A stretch of 12,260 nt of DNA from an uncultured Succinivibrio sp. (lineage in GTDB: Bacteria > Pseudomonadota > Gammaproteobacteria > Enterobacterales > Succinivibrionaceae), in the NCBI GenBank assembly GCA_900770725.1, contig CAAGLL010000056.1, forward strand, positions 1 to 12,260, given 5' to 3'. This document shows, piece after piece, positions 6,926 through 12,260 of this stretch. Both the position numbers and the translations under genes were made by a program. Under the pieces are notes generated by a model. That model saw nothing but the letters and a program-made list of their open reading frames with translations, did no database searches and was not told the origin of the DNA. Each line of letters begins with the position of its first letter. The stretch's first letter is position 1.

Positions 6926-7453
6926 ATGCTTAAGCTCAAGAATTACTTATTCGTACTGCTCTGCGGCGGCGCGCTGATGGCGCTCTCAGCCTGCAGCTCC
7001 GACAATGACTCCAAGCTCGTCAACGACGACGGCCAGAACCTCCAGGAAGGCCTGGATTCCGACGGCGCCGTGACCGTGGGCAACCCTGGCGGCGACGCCG
7101 ACGGCTGGCACGGCCCTGATGAGCTCAAGGATCAGCACACCGTCTACTTCAACTACAACTCCGATCAGATCCAGGATCAGTACGTGGGCGTGCTCCAGGC
7201 CAACGCCAAGTACCTGCGCTCCAACCCCGACGCCCGCGTCGTGGTTGAAGGCCATACCGACGAGCGCGGCACCCCTGAGTACAACATCGCCCTGGGCGAG
7301 CGCCGTGCGCGTTCCGTCGCACGCTACCTCCAGAACCTTGGCGTCGATGTGAACCAGATCTCCGTCGTCTCCTACGGCGAGGAGAAGCCGGTTGATCCGG
7401 GCCACGACGAGTCCGCCTGGGCCAAGAACCGCCGCGCGGTCCTCAACTACTGA
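6926..7453 (+). CDS. pal: Pal, peptidoglycan-associated outer-membrane lipoprotein
   Basis: Pal anchors the outer membrane to peptidoglycan and is the outer-membrane end of the Tol-Pal system. The 175-residue product has a lipoprotein signal ending in the lipobox LSAC with acylated C23, followed by Ser-Ser, which suits outer-membrane sorting. An acidic Gly/Asp-rich linker covers about 24-68. The OmpA-like domain covers about 70-175 and contains GHTDERGTPEYN and GERRARSV. D112 and R127 match the diaminopimelate-binding pair of this family. The ribosome site is weak (AAGGGA about 11 bases upstream), so coupling to tolB is likely. Confidence 0.95.
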   Translation: MLKLKNYLFVLLCGGALMALSACSSDNDSKLVNDDGQNLQEGLDSDGAVTVGNPGGDADGWHGPDELKDQHTVYFNYNSDQIQDQYVGVLQANAKYLRSNPDARVVVEGHTDERGTPEYNIALGERRARSVARYLQNLGVDVNQISVVSYGEEKPVDPGHDESAWAKNRRAVLNY

Positions 7454-7478
7454 TCGCGTGCAGCGCATTTGATTGATG

Positions 7479-7503
7479 AAGGGCGCAGCAAGGCTGCGCC
7501 CTT
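7479..7503 (+). other. Strong hairpin between pal and cpoB
   Basis: AAGGGCGCAGC (7479-7489) and GCTGCGCCCTT (7493-7503) form a perfect 11-bp stem with loop AAG. It begins 25 bases after the pal stop and ends 23 bases before cpoB. The sequence after it (GGCATATTTGG) has no clean T-tract. It may be an RNA-stability or partial-termination element setting pal above cpoB. Role is inferred. Confidence 0.7.
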
Positions 7504-7526
7504 GGCATATTTGGAGGCCATAAACG

Positions 7527-8318
7527 ATGGACATCCGCAAATCATTGATAGCAGCGGCGCTGTGCGCCGCACTCGCCGCCCCCGCGATGGCGGACGACGA
7601 TCTCGAGGCGCAGGTCAACGCCCAGCAGGCGACCATGCTGAGGATGCAGAACGCCTTCGACCAGCTCCAGTCCCAGCTTGACGCCCAGAACGGCAAGATC
7701 GAGGAGCTCAACCACGAGATCTCAGAGCTCAAGTCCCAGGTCGACGCTTTGAAGTCCCAGGGCGCCCAGCAGGACGGCTCCCAGGACGCCCAGAACGGCC
7801 AGGACGGCCAGCAGCAGGGCGCACAAGGCCAGCAGGGCCAGGGCCAGCCGCAGCAGGCCCAGGGCAATGCCCAGCAGAACGCTCCTGCCGCAGCCGCAGC
7901 AGGCGGCCCGGTGACCGACTCCAAGGGCAATCCGCTCAAGCCGTCGGACGCCAACGCCAAGGCGATGTACAACTCCGCCTACAAGCTGGTGGTCGCCAAC
8001 AAGCTCCAGGACTCCATCCCGGCCTTCAAGTCGTTCATCGAGAAGTACCCCGACAGCGATCTGGCGCCCAACGCCTGGTACTGGCTTGCCCAGGTGCAGT
8101 TCAAGCTCAAGCAGAACCAGGACGCCCGCGTGAGCTTCCTCAACGCTGCAGGCTTCCGCAACTCGCCCAAGCGCCCGGACTCGCTCTACAAGCTCGGCCT
8201 CATCTACAAGCTCTCAGGCGACAAGGACAAGGCCAAGAGGTTCTTCGAGGTGGTGGCCAAGCAGTACCCGAACGACACCGCAGCGCAGCTTGCGCAAAAG
8301 CAGCTCGCGTCGAACTGA
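7527..8318 (+). CDS. cpoB: CpoB (YbgF), periplasmic Tol-Pal coordinator with TPR domain
   Basis: CpoB links Tol-Pal action to septal peptidoglycan synthesis by PBP1B in E. coli. The product is 263 residues, the E. coli length. A signal peptide covers 1-22 with cleavage after PAMA. A coiled-coil trimerisation segment covers about 24-78 (LQSQLDAQNGKIEELNHEIS is typical of it). A Gln/Gly-rich linker covers about 79-127. Three TPR-like helical repeats cover about 145-260, including FIEKYPDSDLAPNAWYWLAQ. A GGAGG ribosome site (7513-7517) lies 9 bases upstream. The long Q/G linker is low complexity and is the most variable part. This is the last gene of the operon and is followed by a terminator. 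Confidence 0.93.
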   Translation: MDIRKSLIAAALCAALAAPAMADDDLEAQVNAQQATMLRMQNAFDQLQSQLDAQNGKIEELNHEISELKSQVDALKSQGAQQDGSQDAQNGQDGQQQGAQGQQGQGQPQQAQGNAQQNAPAAAAAGGPVTDSKGNPLKPSDANAKAMYNSAYKLVVANKLQDSIPAFKSFIEKYPDSDLAPNAWYWLAQVQFKLKQNQDARVSFLNAAGFRNSPKRPDSLYKLGLIYKLSGDKDKAKRFFEVVAKQYPNDTAAQLAQKQLASN

Positions 8319-8347
8319 CAGTGACAGCATCGCGCGACGAATGCATG

Positions 8348-8372
8348 GGGCGGCCAATGGCCGCCCATTTTT
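8348..8372 (+). terminator. Intrinsic terminator of the tol-pal operon
   Basis: GGGCGGCC (8348-8355) and GGCCGCCC (8359-8366) form a perfect 8-bp GC stem with loop AAT, followed by ATTTTT (8367-8372). It starts 29 bases after the cpoB stop. Unlike the two upstream hairpins, it has the T-tract of a rho-independent terminator. Confidence 0.88.
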
Positions 8373-8414
8373 GCGAATGAAAGCCAAGATCCTTGCAAGG
8401 GCATAAGAACATCC

Positions 8415-8443
8415 TTGACATATAACGCTTTCAAAACGATGAT
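8415..8443 (+). promoter_or_regulatory. Candidate promoter of the AAA-ATPase/nuclease gene
   Basis: A perfect TTGACA (8415-8420) is followed after 17 bases by GATGAT (8438-8443), four of six to the -10 consensus. It lies 80 bases before the chosen start. A 10-bp palindrome CCTTGCAAGG (8391-8400) sits just upstream of it, and a long dyad covers the -10 region. Confidence 0.5.
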
Positions 8444-8451
8444 TTTGAAAG
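8428..8451. promoter_or_regulatory. 9-bp inverted repeat over the promoter, candidate operator
   Basis: CTTTCAAAA (8428-8436) and TTTTGAAAG (8443-8451) are perfectly complementary around CGATGA. The dyad covers the spacer and -10 of the candidate promoter, the expected place for a repressor site. The stem is AT-rich with no T-tract, so it is unlikely to be a terminator. No linked regulator gene is visible. Confidence 0.5.
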
Positions 8452-8523
8452 GATCAAATTTGCAAGTGATGCTTCTTTAGAAACTTTCTGAATTTTTCAA
8501 GAGCATTGCCGATGGGAGGAAGC

Positions 8524-10275
8524 ATGGCATTAAAGAACATAGACCTCGGGAACGTTTTACTTTCATCGGCAAAGAAAGAGAATCTTGTCTATGTTGACAA
8601 GACCATGTTCATCGAGTATTTGGAAGAGCGTTCCCGCACCAGAGTCCCAGTATTCCTCCGCCCGCGCCGCTTTGGCAAAACTTTCCTCGTCTGGACCCTG
8701 TTCTATTATTACGACCAAAGTTGTGCTCGAGAGTTTGATGAAAATTTCAAGGGCACATGGATCTACGACCACAAAACAAGCCTTGCCAGTTCTTACAGGT
8801 GCCTTTTGCTGGATTTTGCGATGGTCGATTCAAGGATTGACAGGGTAGAATCAAGCTTTGGCGCAAGGGTTGTAAGCGGGATCATCTCATTTGGAAAACG
8901 GTATCCAAAGTTCAGCTTTGCAGATGACGAATTGGAAAAGCTAAAAGGAATGCCGCCAGAGGCGATATTGTCATCGTTTTTGGATAGATATCTAAAAAAA
9001 TGCGATGACGGCATGCCGATCTACGTGCTCATCGATGAATATGATCACTTTGCAAATGAAATACTTACAATTGACAAAAATGCTTTCAGAAGACTGACTT
9101 CTACTGAAAAGGGCAAAGAAGGACTCATCAAGAGATTCTATGCCTGCCTTAAAACCTACTTCGGTCCGAACAGTATTGCGCCCATTGGTAGGTTTTTCAT
9201 AACCGGCGTGTCTGCAGTTTCACTCGATTCATTGACATCCGGCTTCAACATCGCGAGAAACATAAGTTCAAATGAAGAGTGCAGTTCAATGGCTGGGTTT
9301 ACTGCCAACGAACTGTCAAAAGTTATCGACGAGACCGTAGATTTCTCCGTTCTTGAAAGTCGTATCACCAAAGAGAAGATCATGGATGTTATGGAACGCT
9401 ATTATGATGGCTATGTTTTCTCTCCGCAGTCTGGTGAGCGCATTTTCAATTCGAACATGTGCCTTGCTTTCATCTCAAGCATTCTTGATGAAGGCAAACT
9501 CCCAGCGATGCTCGCAGATGGAAGCATGGGGACTGATTCGGGGATCTTGAATGGGATTTTCGCCCTTTGCGATGAGAAGACCGTCAATGAAATCACAAAT
9601 GCAGTACTTAAACGCGAAGGCATAGTAGCCACCCCTCCAAAAGCACTGAACCTCAACCAGACGGAATTTTTCAACAGCCAACAGATGGTTTCCCTGCTTT
9701 CTTACTTGGGCTACCTAACTTATGACCCCAAAGGTACTGCAGAAAACCTATCCACCACATACCATTGCCCAAACGAAGTCTTTTATGAGACATTCGCAGA
9801 CTACGCCGCTCAAAAGATTGGCTTGAACCCCGGGTTGGGCACGATGCTAGAGGAGATGATCCGCAGGAACAATCCTCTTCCGCTGTTCCAAGCTGTAAGT
9901 GAAAATCTCAAGGCCCTTCCGCCTTCAGGCTTCAAATGGTTCAACGAAACATCCATCCAATTGTGTTGCTTCACAACGATCAAAGATTCCTCGACTGAAT
10001 ACCTCAAACCGTACATGGAATATGACACGGGCGATCGTGGCAGGGTGGATCTCCTTGTTGAAAACAGCTATACGGGCGGACATACCTTTATTTTCGAGCT
10101 CAAATATTTGCCAAAATCGAAGACTTCTGCGGGGGCGGTGAGAACCAAACTTGAGGATGCCAAGCGACAGCTTGCACGCTATCGAGCAAGCCCGAACCTG
10201 AGAGACGTTGCAAAACTCGACTGCTGGGCGGTTGTCTACTCTGGCCCTGAACTTGTTGCTTGTGAAAAGCTCTGA
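8524..10275 (+). CDS. AAA-ATPase-like protein with C-terminal PD-(D/E)XK nuclease-like domain
   Basis: This is an intact 583-residue protein of the family pairing an AAA-ATPase-like N-terminal domain (PF09820 type) with a C-terminal PD-(D/E)XK domain (PF08011 type). The family is common and multi-copy in gut anaerobes; its role is not established. Visible motifs are YVDKT at 23-27, the P-loop FLRPRRFGKT at 44-53, Walker B IYVLIDEYD at 166-174, FITGVSAVSLDSLTSGFN at 225-242, the nuclease-like D509 (GRVDLLVE) with ELK at 525-527, and Q549 in QLARYR. All expected nuclease residues are present, so activity is plausible but unproven. I chose ATG 8524 because GGGAGGA lies just upstream; TTG 8506 and ATG 8512 are in frame but less likely. 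The base composition is clearly lower in GC than every neighbour, which suggests acquisition. No signal peptide or membrane span is seen. Confidence 0.85.
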   Translation: MALKNIDLGNVLLSSAKKENLVYVDKTMFIEYLEERSRTRVPVFLRPRRFGKTFLVWTLFYYYDQSCAREFDENFKGTWIYDHKTSLASSYRCLLLDFAMVDSRIDRVESSFGARVVSGIISFGKRYPKFSFADDELEKLKGMPPEAILSSFLDRYLKKCDDGMPIYVLIDEYDHFANEILTIDKNAFRRLTSTEKGKEGLIKRFYACLKTYFGPNSIAPIGRFFITGVSAVSLDSLTSGFNIARNISSNEECSSMAGFTANELSKVIDETVDFSVLESRITKEKIMDVMERYYDGYVFSPQSGERIFNSNMCLAFISSILDEGKLPAMLADGSMGTDSGILNGIFALCDEKTVNEITNAVLKREGIVATPPKALNLNQTEFFNSQQMVSLLSYLGYLTYDPKGTAENLSTTYHCPNEVFYETFADYAAQKIGLNPGLGTMLEEMIRRNNPLPLFQAVSENLKALPPSGFKWFNETSIQLCCFTTIKDSSTEYLKPYMEYDTGDRGRVDLLVENSYTGGHTFIFELKYLPKSKTSAGAVRTKLEDAKRQLARYRASPNLRDVAKLDCWAVVYSGPELVACEKL

Positions 10276-10411
10276 TATTCACGATCGCATCAAATTAACT
10301 GTAAGTCCCATCAAAAAATCAGGGACCTCCTTGCGTAACTCTGCTAATGACATTTCGATACCATTGCAATTATTTGATACATATAATAAAAACTAGAAGA
10401 AAAGGGACACT
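10276..10411 (+). other. AT-rich gap between the ATPase gene and the remnant
   Basis: I see no gene here. The composition matches the AT-richer gene before it and turns GC-rich at about 10412-10440. A TATAAT lies at 10382-10387 without a properly spaced -35. GTCCC (10305-10309) and GGGAC (10322-10326) could form a weak 5-bp hairpin with no T-tract. The right edge is the likely junction with the older, truncated remnant. Confidence 0.5.
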
Positions 10412-11000
10412 GACAGGTTAATCTTCAATCTGCTAAAGAGCGGTGCACCGTATCTTGTGGACGAGTGGCTGGAGGCTTATCCGCGTGGGATACGGAGTAG
10501 GCCGCATTGTCAGGTTGCGCATGAGGACTATGAGCTTGTTCGAGTCAAAAGAGTCAACATGGGAAAGATAGGCATCAGTGCGATCCGTCGCTCGCCGCGG
10601 CCGTGCTGGGGCGGCGCCAGCGTAGCTTGTGCGAGACATGGGGACCTTTGGGAGGCTGTTTGAGACGCTCGTGATGCGCGATCTGCTCGCCTATTCGTCA
10701 GCAAGTACGGCAGGCGCAGCCAGCCTTTCCTACTACCTGGATGAGAAGAGGAAGGGATGCGATGCCATCCTCGAGCGTCCTGACGGGCGCTGGGCGGCCA
10801 TTGACATAAGGATCGGCGATCTCAAGACGACGGCCGATGATGCCGCAAGGATCATCGACCTGAGCGGCAGGGTCTTCGCAAGCAGGATAGGAGGTGCTAG
10901 GCTGCCTTCGTTTCTGGCCTTCACCACGGCCTGCGAGCAGATCGCCTAGTGGAGCTGCGACGGAGGGTGCGTGATCCCCATTGCAACTCTGATGCCTTAA
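10412..11000 (+). pseudogene. Decayed AAA_14/DUF4143-type ATPase gene
   Basis: Four collinear pieces of one family can be read in changing frames. At 10412-10483 the segment NLLKSGAPYLVDEWLEAYP contains the Walker B element. At 10494-10557 the segment GVGRIVRLRMRTMSLFES is the mid-ATPase signature. At 10561-10611 KDRHQCDPSLAAAVLG is the segment that starts DUF4143. From about 10620 RDMGTFGRLFETLVMRDL begins the C-terminal domain, with YYLDEKRKGCDAI and PDGRWAAIDIR following. An in-frame TAG at 10947 precedes DGGCVIPIATLMP, the expected family end, which stops at 10998-11000. The family is normally about 400 residues or more. Here the Walker A part is gone, the section between the second and third pieces is deleted, and at least three frame changes plus one stop are present. 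The final Glu-x-Lys of the nuclease-like motif reads DIR. It is GC-rich, unlike the intact ATPase gene to its left. Confidence 0.8.
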
Positions 11001-11039
11001 GCAGGAGATGCGGCAGGTTTCGGAGCAGGGCAGGGGATT

Positions 11040-11062
11040 AAAAAGGGCGCCCGCAGGCGCCC
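11040..11062 (-). terminator. Intrinsic terminator of the isomerase gene
   Basis: Read on the minus strand, GGGCGCC (11062-11056), loop TGCG, GGCGCCC (11051-11045) and TTTTT (11044-11040) form a textbook rho-independent terminator, 20 bases after the stop of the minus-strand gene. Confidence 0.9.
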
Positions 11063-11082
11063 GTCCATTCAAAGGCTATTGG

Positions 11083-11715
11083 TTAGAGTGACTTGAGGAA
11101 GTCCGCGACCTGCTGATCCTTGCAGTTGGGGTAGAAGAGGTCTGCAAACTGGGGATCATCGATGGTCTTCTTGATGAAGTCGCGGTCAAGGCCCTTGAGC
11201 ACCTCGATCAGAGGGCGGTGAGTGATGGTCTTGACGTGGTCGAGGATCTTCTTGTTGCTCTGCTCGGCCTGGACCCTCTCAGGAGGATAGCCGCCGCCGA
11301 ACGGGGTGACGAAGAGCTTCTCGAAGATGTAGCGCAGGTTCAGCTCGCCGCCCCAGCCGTAGCCTAAGGCATAAGGAAGGGCGATGGCGTTGCCGGCGTT
11401 GATCTGGGTGAAGAGGTAGGAGTCGACCGGGTTCTCGATGTGGCCGCACTCGACGCCCGGGAAGGCGTTGAGGGCCAGCGTCGCGCCCTCGCCGGTGCCG
11501 CAGCCGGTGACCACGAAGTCAGCGGCCTTGGTGTTCAGCACGATGGAGGCGAGCAGGCCGTTCATCACGTAGGTCAGGCAGCGCTTGTCCTTGGCGGTGT
11601 ACATGCCGTAGTTGTCAACGGTGTGGCCGGCGTTCTTGGCGGCGGCGGAAAGCTCCCTGAAGATGACCGGGTTCTTGTCGGCCTGGGAGTTCTCGAGGAT
11701 CAATGCGATTTTCAT
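11083..11715 (-). CDS. RpiB/LacA/LacB-family sugar-phosphate isomerase, divergent
   Basis: The 210-residue product belongs to the RpiB/LacAB fold, whose members interconvert aldose and ketose phosphates such as ribose 5-phosphate or galactose 6-phosphate. The core motif VVTGCGTGEGATLALNAFPG at 68-87 carries C72, matching the catalytic Cys66 of E. coli RpiB in CGTGIG. PFGGGYPPERV (138-148) matches the phosphate-binding end (EGGRHQQRV). Two histidines linked to sugar ring opening in RpiB are absent: the N-terminal CDH motif reads LEN here, and the H of RQHNDTN is I105 (TQINAGN). It is about 60 residues longer than RpiB at the C-terminus. Substrate is therefore unknown; true RpiB activity is doubtful. 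The ATG has GGAG 6 bases upstream. It is a single-gene unit with its own promoter and terminator. Confidence 0.82.
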   Translation of the reverse strand: MKIALILENSQADKNPVIFRELSAAAKNAGHTVDNYGMYTAKDKRCLTYVMNGLLASIVLNTKAADFVVTGCGTGEGATLALNAFPGVECGHIENPVDSYLFTQINAGNAIALPYALGYGWGGELNLRYIFEKLFVTPFGGGYPPERVQAEQSNKKILDHVKTITHRPLIEVLKGLDRDFIKKTIDDPQFADLFYPNCKDQQVADFLKSL

Positions 11716-11776
11716 GTGATGCTCCAGATGAAATCAAGAAAAAGCAAACAACGTAAATGGGATTCCATTGGCGCAG

Positions 11777-11805
11777 ATCATAGGCCACCCGGACGAACTA
11801 ATCAA
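11777..11805 (-). promoter_or_regulatory. Promoter of the isomerase gene
   Basis: On the minus strand, TTGATT (11805-11800) and TATGAT (11782-11777) are 17 bases apart, giving a leader of about 55 bases before the start codon at 11715. The -35 matches four and the -10 five of six consensus bases. Confidence 0.65.
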
Positions 11806-11813
11806 ACGTTTGA
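11802..11813. promoter_or_regulatory. Palindromic candidate operator over the isomerase -35
   Basis: TCAAACGTTTGA (11802-11813) is a perfect 12-bp palindrome with a central CG, the general form of LacI-family operators. It overlaps four of the six bases of the candidate -35 element (11800-11805). That suits repression relieved by a sugar ligand, in line with a sugar-phosphate enzyme. No regulator gene is in the window. Confidence 0.5.
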
Positions 11814-11925
11814 GCACGCCATTTTCCAGTTTTGAGCCATGGATCATGCTGCGCATCCCAGACTAGGCAAATCAAGGCTCTGCAAGTCTCTGATGGGGCC
11901 TTGGGATGAAAATTTGAAAAAATGC

Positions 11926-11953
11926 TTGCACGAAGGTTCATTTTGGGTAAAAT
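11926..11953 (+). promoter_or_regulatory. Promoter of the tRNA-Lys operon
   Basis: TTGCAC (11926-11931) and TAAAAT (11948-11953) are separated by 16 bases, 34 bases before the first tRNA. An A/T-rich run at about 11908-11923 resembles an UP element. The bases after the -10 (GTGCACCG) are GC-rich, like the discriminator of growth-rate- and ppGpp-controlled stable RNA promoters. Regulation is inferred from this resemblance. Confidence 0.6.
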
Positions 11954-11987
11954 GTGCACCGTTGACTTTGAGGTCAGCATGCAGGGC

Positions 11988-12063
11988 GGGTCGTTAGCTC
12001 AGCTGGTAGAGCAGCGGACTTTTAATCCGTTGGTCGAGGGTTCGAATCCCTCACGACCCACCA
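11988..12063 (+). tRNA. tRNA-Lys(UUU)
   Basis: The 76-base gene includes an encoded CCA (12061-12063). Acceptor arms GGGTCGT and ACGACCC pair fully. The anticodon loop CTTTTAA has anticodon TTT at 12021-12023. The T-arm GAGGG/CCCTC is fully paired with loop TTCGAAT. It closely resembles E. coli tRNA-Lys. tRNA-Lys after cpoB is the conserved context in E. coli as well. TGCAGGG (11980-11986) before it and CCCTGCA (12064-12070) after it can pair in the precursor. Confidence 0.98.
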
Positions 12064-12083
12064 CCCTGCAGTGTAATTCAGAT

Positions 12084-12159
12084 GGGTTGTTAGCTCAGTT
12101 GGTAGAGCAGCGGACTCTTAATCCGTTGGTCGCGGGTTCGACCCCCTCACAACCCACCA
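12084..12159 (+). tRNA. tRNA-Lys(CUU), first copy
   Basis: The 76-base gene includes an encoded CCA (12157-12159). Acceptor arms GGGTTGT and ACAACCC pair fully, with a compensatory T-A for the C-G of the first tRNA. The anticodon loop CTCTTAA has anticodon CTT at 12117-12119, reading AAG. The T-arm has a C50-U64 mismatch (12133 and 12147). Leader AATTCAG (12075-12081) and trailer CTGAATT (12160-12166) can pair. AAG is the main Lys codon in the GC-rich genes here, consistent with a doubled CUU gene. Confidence 0.97.
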
Positions 12160-12183
12160 CTGAATTGCAAGATCGCACGGCAT

Positions 12184-12259
12184 GGGTTGTTAGCTCAGTT
12201 GGTAGAGCAGCGGACTCTTAATCCGTTGGTCGCGGGTTCGACCCCCTCACAACCCACCA
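12184..12259 (+). tRNA. tRNA-Lys(CUU), second copy
   Basis: This gene is identical over all 76 bases to the copy 100 bases upstream, including CCA (12257-12259), anticodon CTT (12217-12219) and the C50-U64 T-arm mismatch (12233 and 12247). The flanks differ between the copies, so the repeat stops at the gene edges. The window ends one base later; more tRNAs may follow. Confidence 0.97.
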
Positions 12260-12260
12260 C

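Noticed and set aside
10305..10326. GTCCC/GGGAC hairpin as a terminator of the ATPase gene
   Set aside because: The stem is only 5 bp with a 12-base loop and no T-tract follows.
8391..10334. Shared TCCTTGC at about 8390 and 10328 as insertion-site direct repeats
   Set aside because: Seven bases is within chance for 2 kb, and neither copy sits at a clear composition boundary.
10382..10387. TATAAT as a promoter for the DUF4143 remnant
   Set aside because: No acceptable -35 at 16-18 bases and no extended -10; AT-rich sequence easily gives this hexamer.
11440..11835. 131-codon plus-strand frame opposite the isomerase
   Set aside because: It is antisense to a gene with start, ribosome site, promoter and terminator, and its product resembles no family.

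Overview
The window reads as a chromosomal piece of a GC-rich gammaproteobacterium. The order ruvC-ruvA-ruvB-ybgC-tolQ-tolR-tolA-tolB-pal-cpoB followed by tRNA-Lys genes is the arrangement known from several gammaproteobacteria. In E. coli the lysT tRNA cluster also follows cpoB, and in Pseudomonas ruvCAB lies directly before the tol genes. The intact AAA-ATPase/PD-(D/E)XK gene and the DUF4143 remnant belong to families that are abundant in gut anaerobes such as Succinivibrionaceae. A host-associated relative is therefore a reasonable guess, but that part is inference.

Positions 1-218 hold the right half of a terminator from the gene to the left and the leader of ruvC. Positions 219-2481 carry ruvC, ruvA and ruvB, which together encode the Holliday-junction branch migration and resolution machine. 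Positions 2471-8318 carry the Tol-Pal envelope system: the thioesterase YbgC, the proton-driven motor TolQ-TolR, the spanning protein TolA, the periplasmic TolB, the lipoprotein Pal and the coordinator CpoB. Spacing from ruvA to tolA is tight. ruvB/ybgC, ybgC/tolQ and tolQ/tolR overlap, so repair and envelope genes are probably co-transcribed. A near-consensus promoter lies in front of tolB, and strong hairpins without T-tracts lie between tolA and tolB and between pal and cpoB. A true intrinsic terminator closes the operon after cpoB.

Positions 8373-11987 separate cpoB from the tRNA-Lys genes and look like an accessory insert. They hold an intact, visibly less GC-rich gene for an AAA-ATPase fused to a PD-(D/E)XK nuclease-like domain, with its own promoter and a 9-bp inverted repeat over the -10. 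Next comes a decayed GC-rich remnant of an unrelated ATPase of the AAA_14/DUF4143 type. Last, on the minus strand, is a divergent RpiB/LacA/LacB-family sugar-phosphate isomerase, with promoter, a LacI-type palindrome over its -35, and a terminator.

Positions 11926-12259 form a tRNA-Lys operon: a stable-RNA-style promoter, one tRNA-Lys(UUU) and two identical tRNA-Lys(CUU) genes exactly 100 bp apart. The window ends one base after the last CCA.

No CRISPR array, insertion sequence or rRNA was seen. The core is ordinary. The points most worth a second look are the TolQ cytoplasmic tail, the accessory insert with one live and one dead ATPase gene, the two promoter-overlapping dyads, the catalytically altered isomerase, and the T-arm mismatch shared by both tRNA-Lys(CUU) copies.
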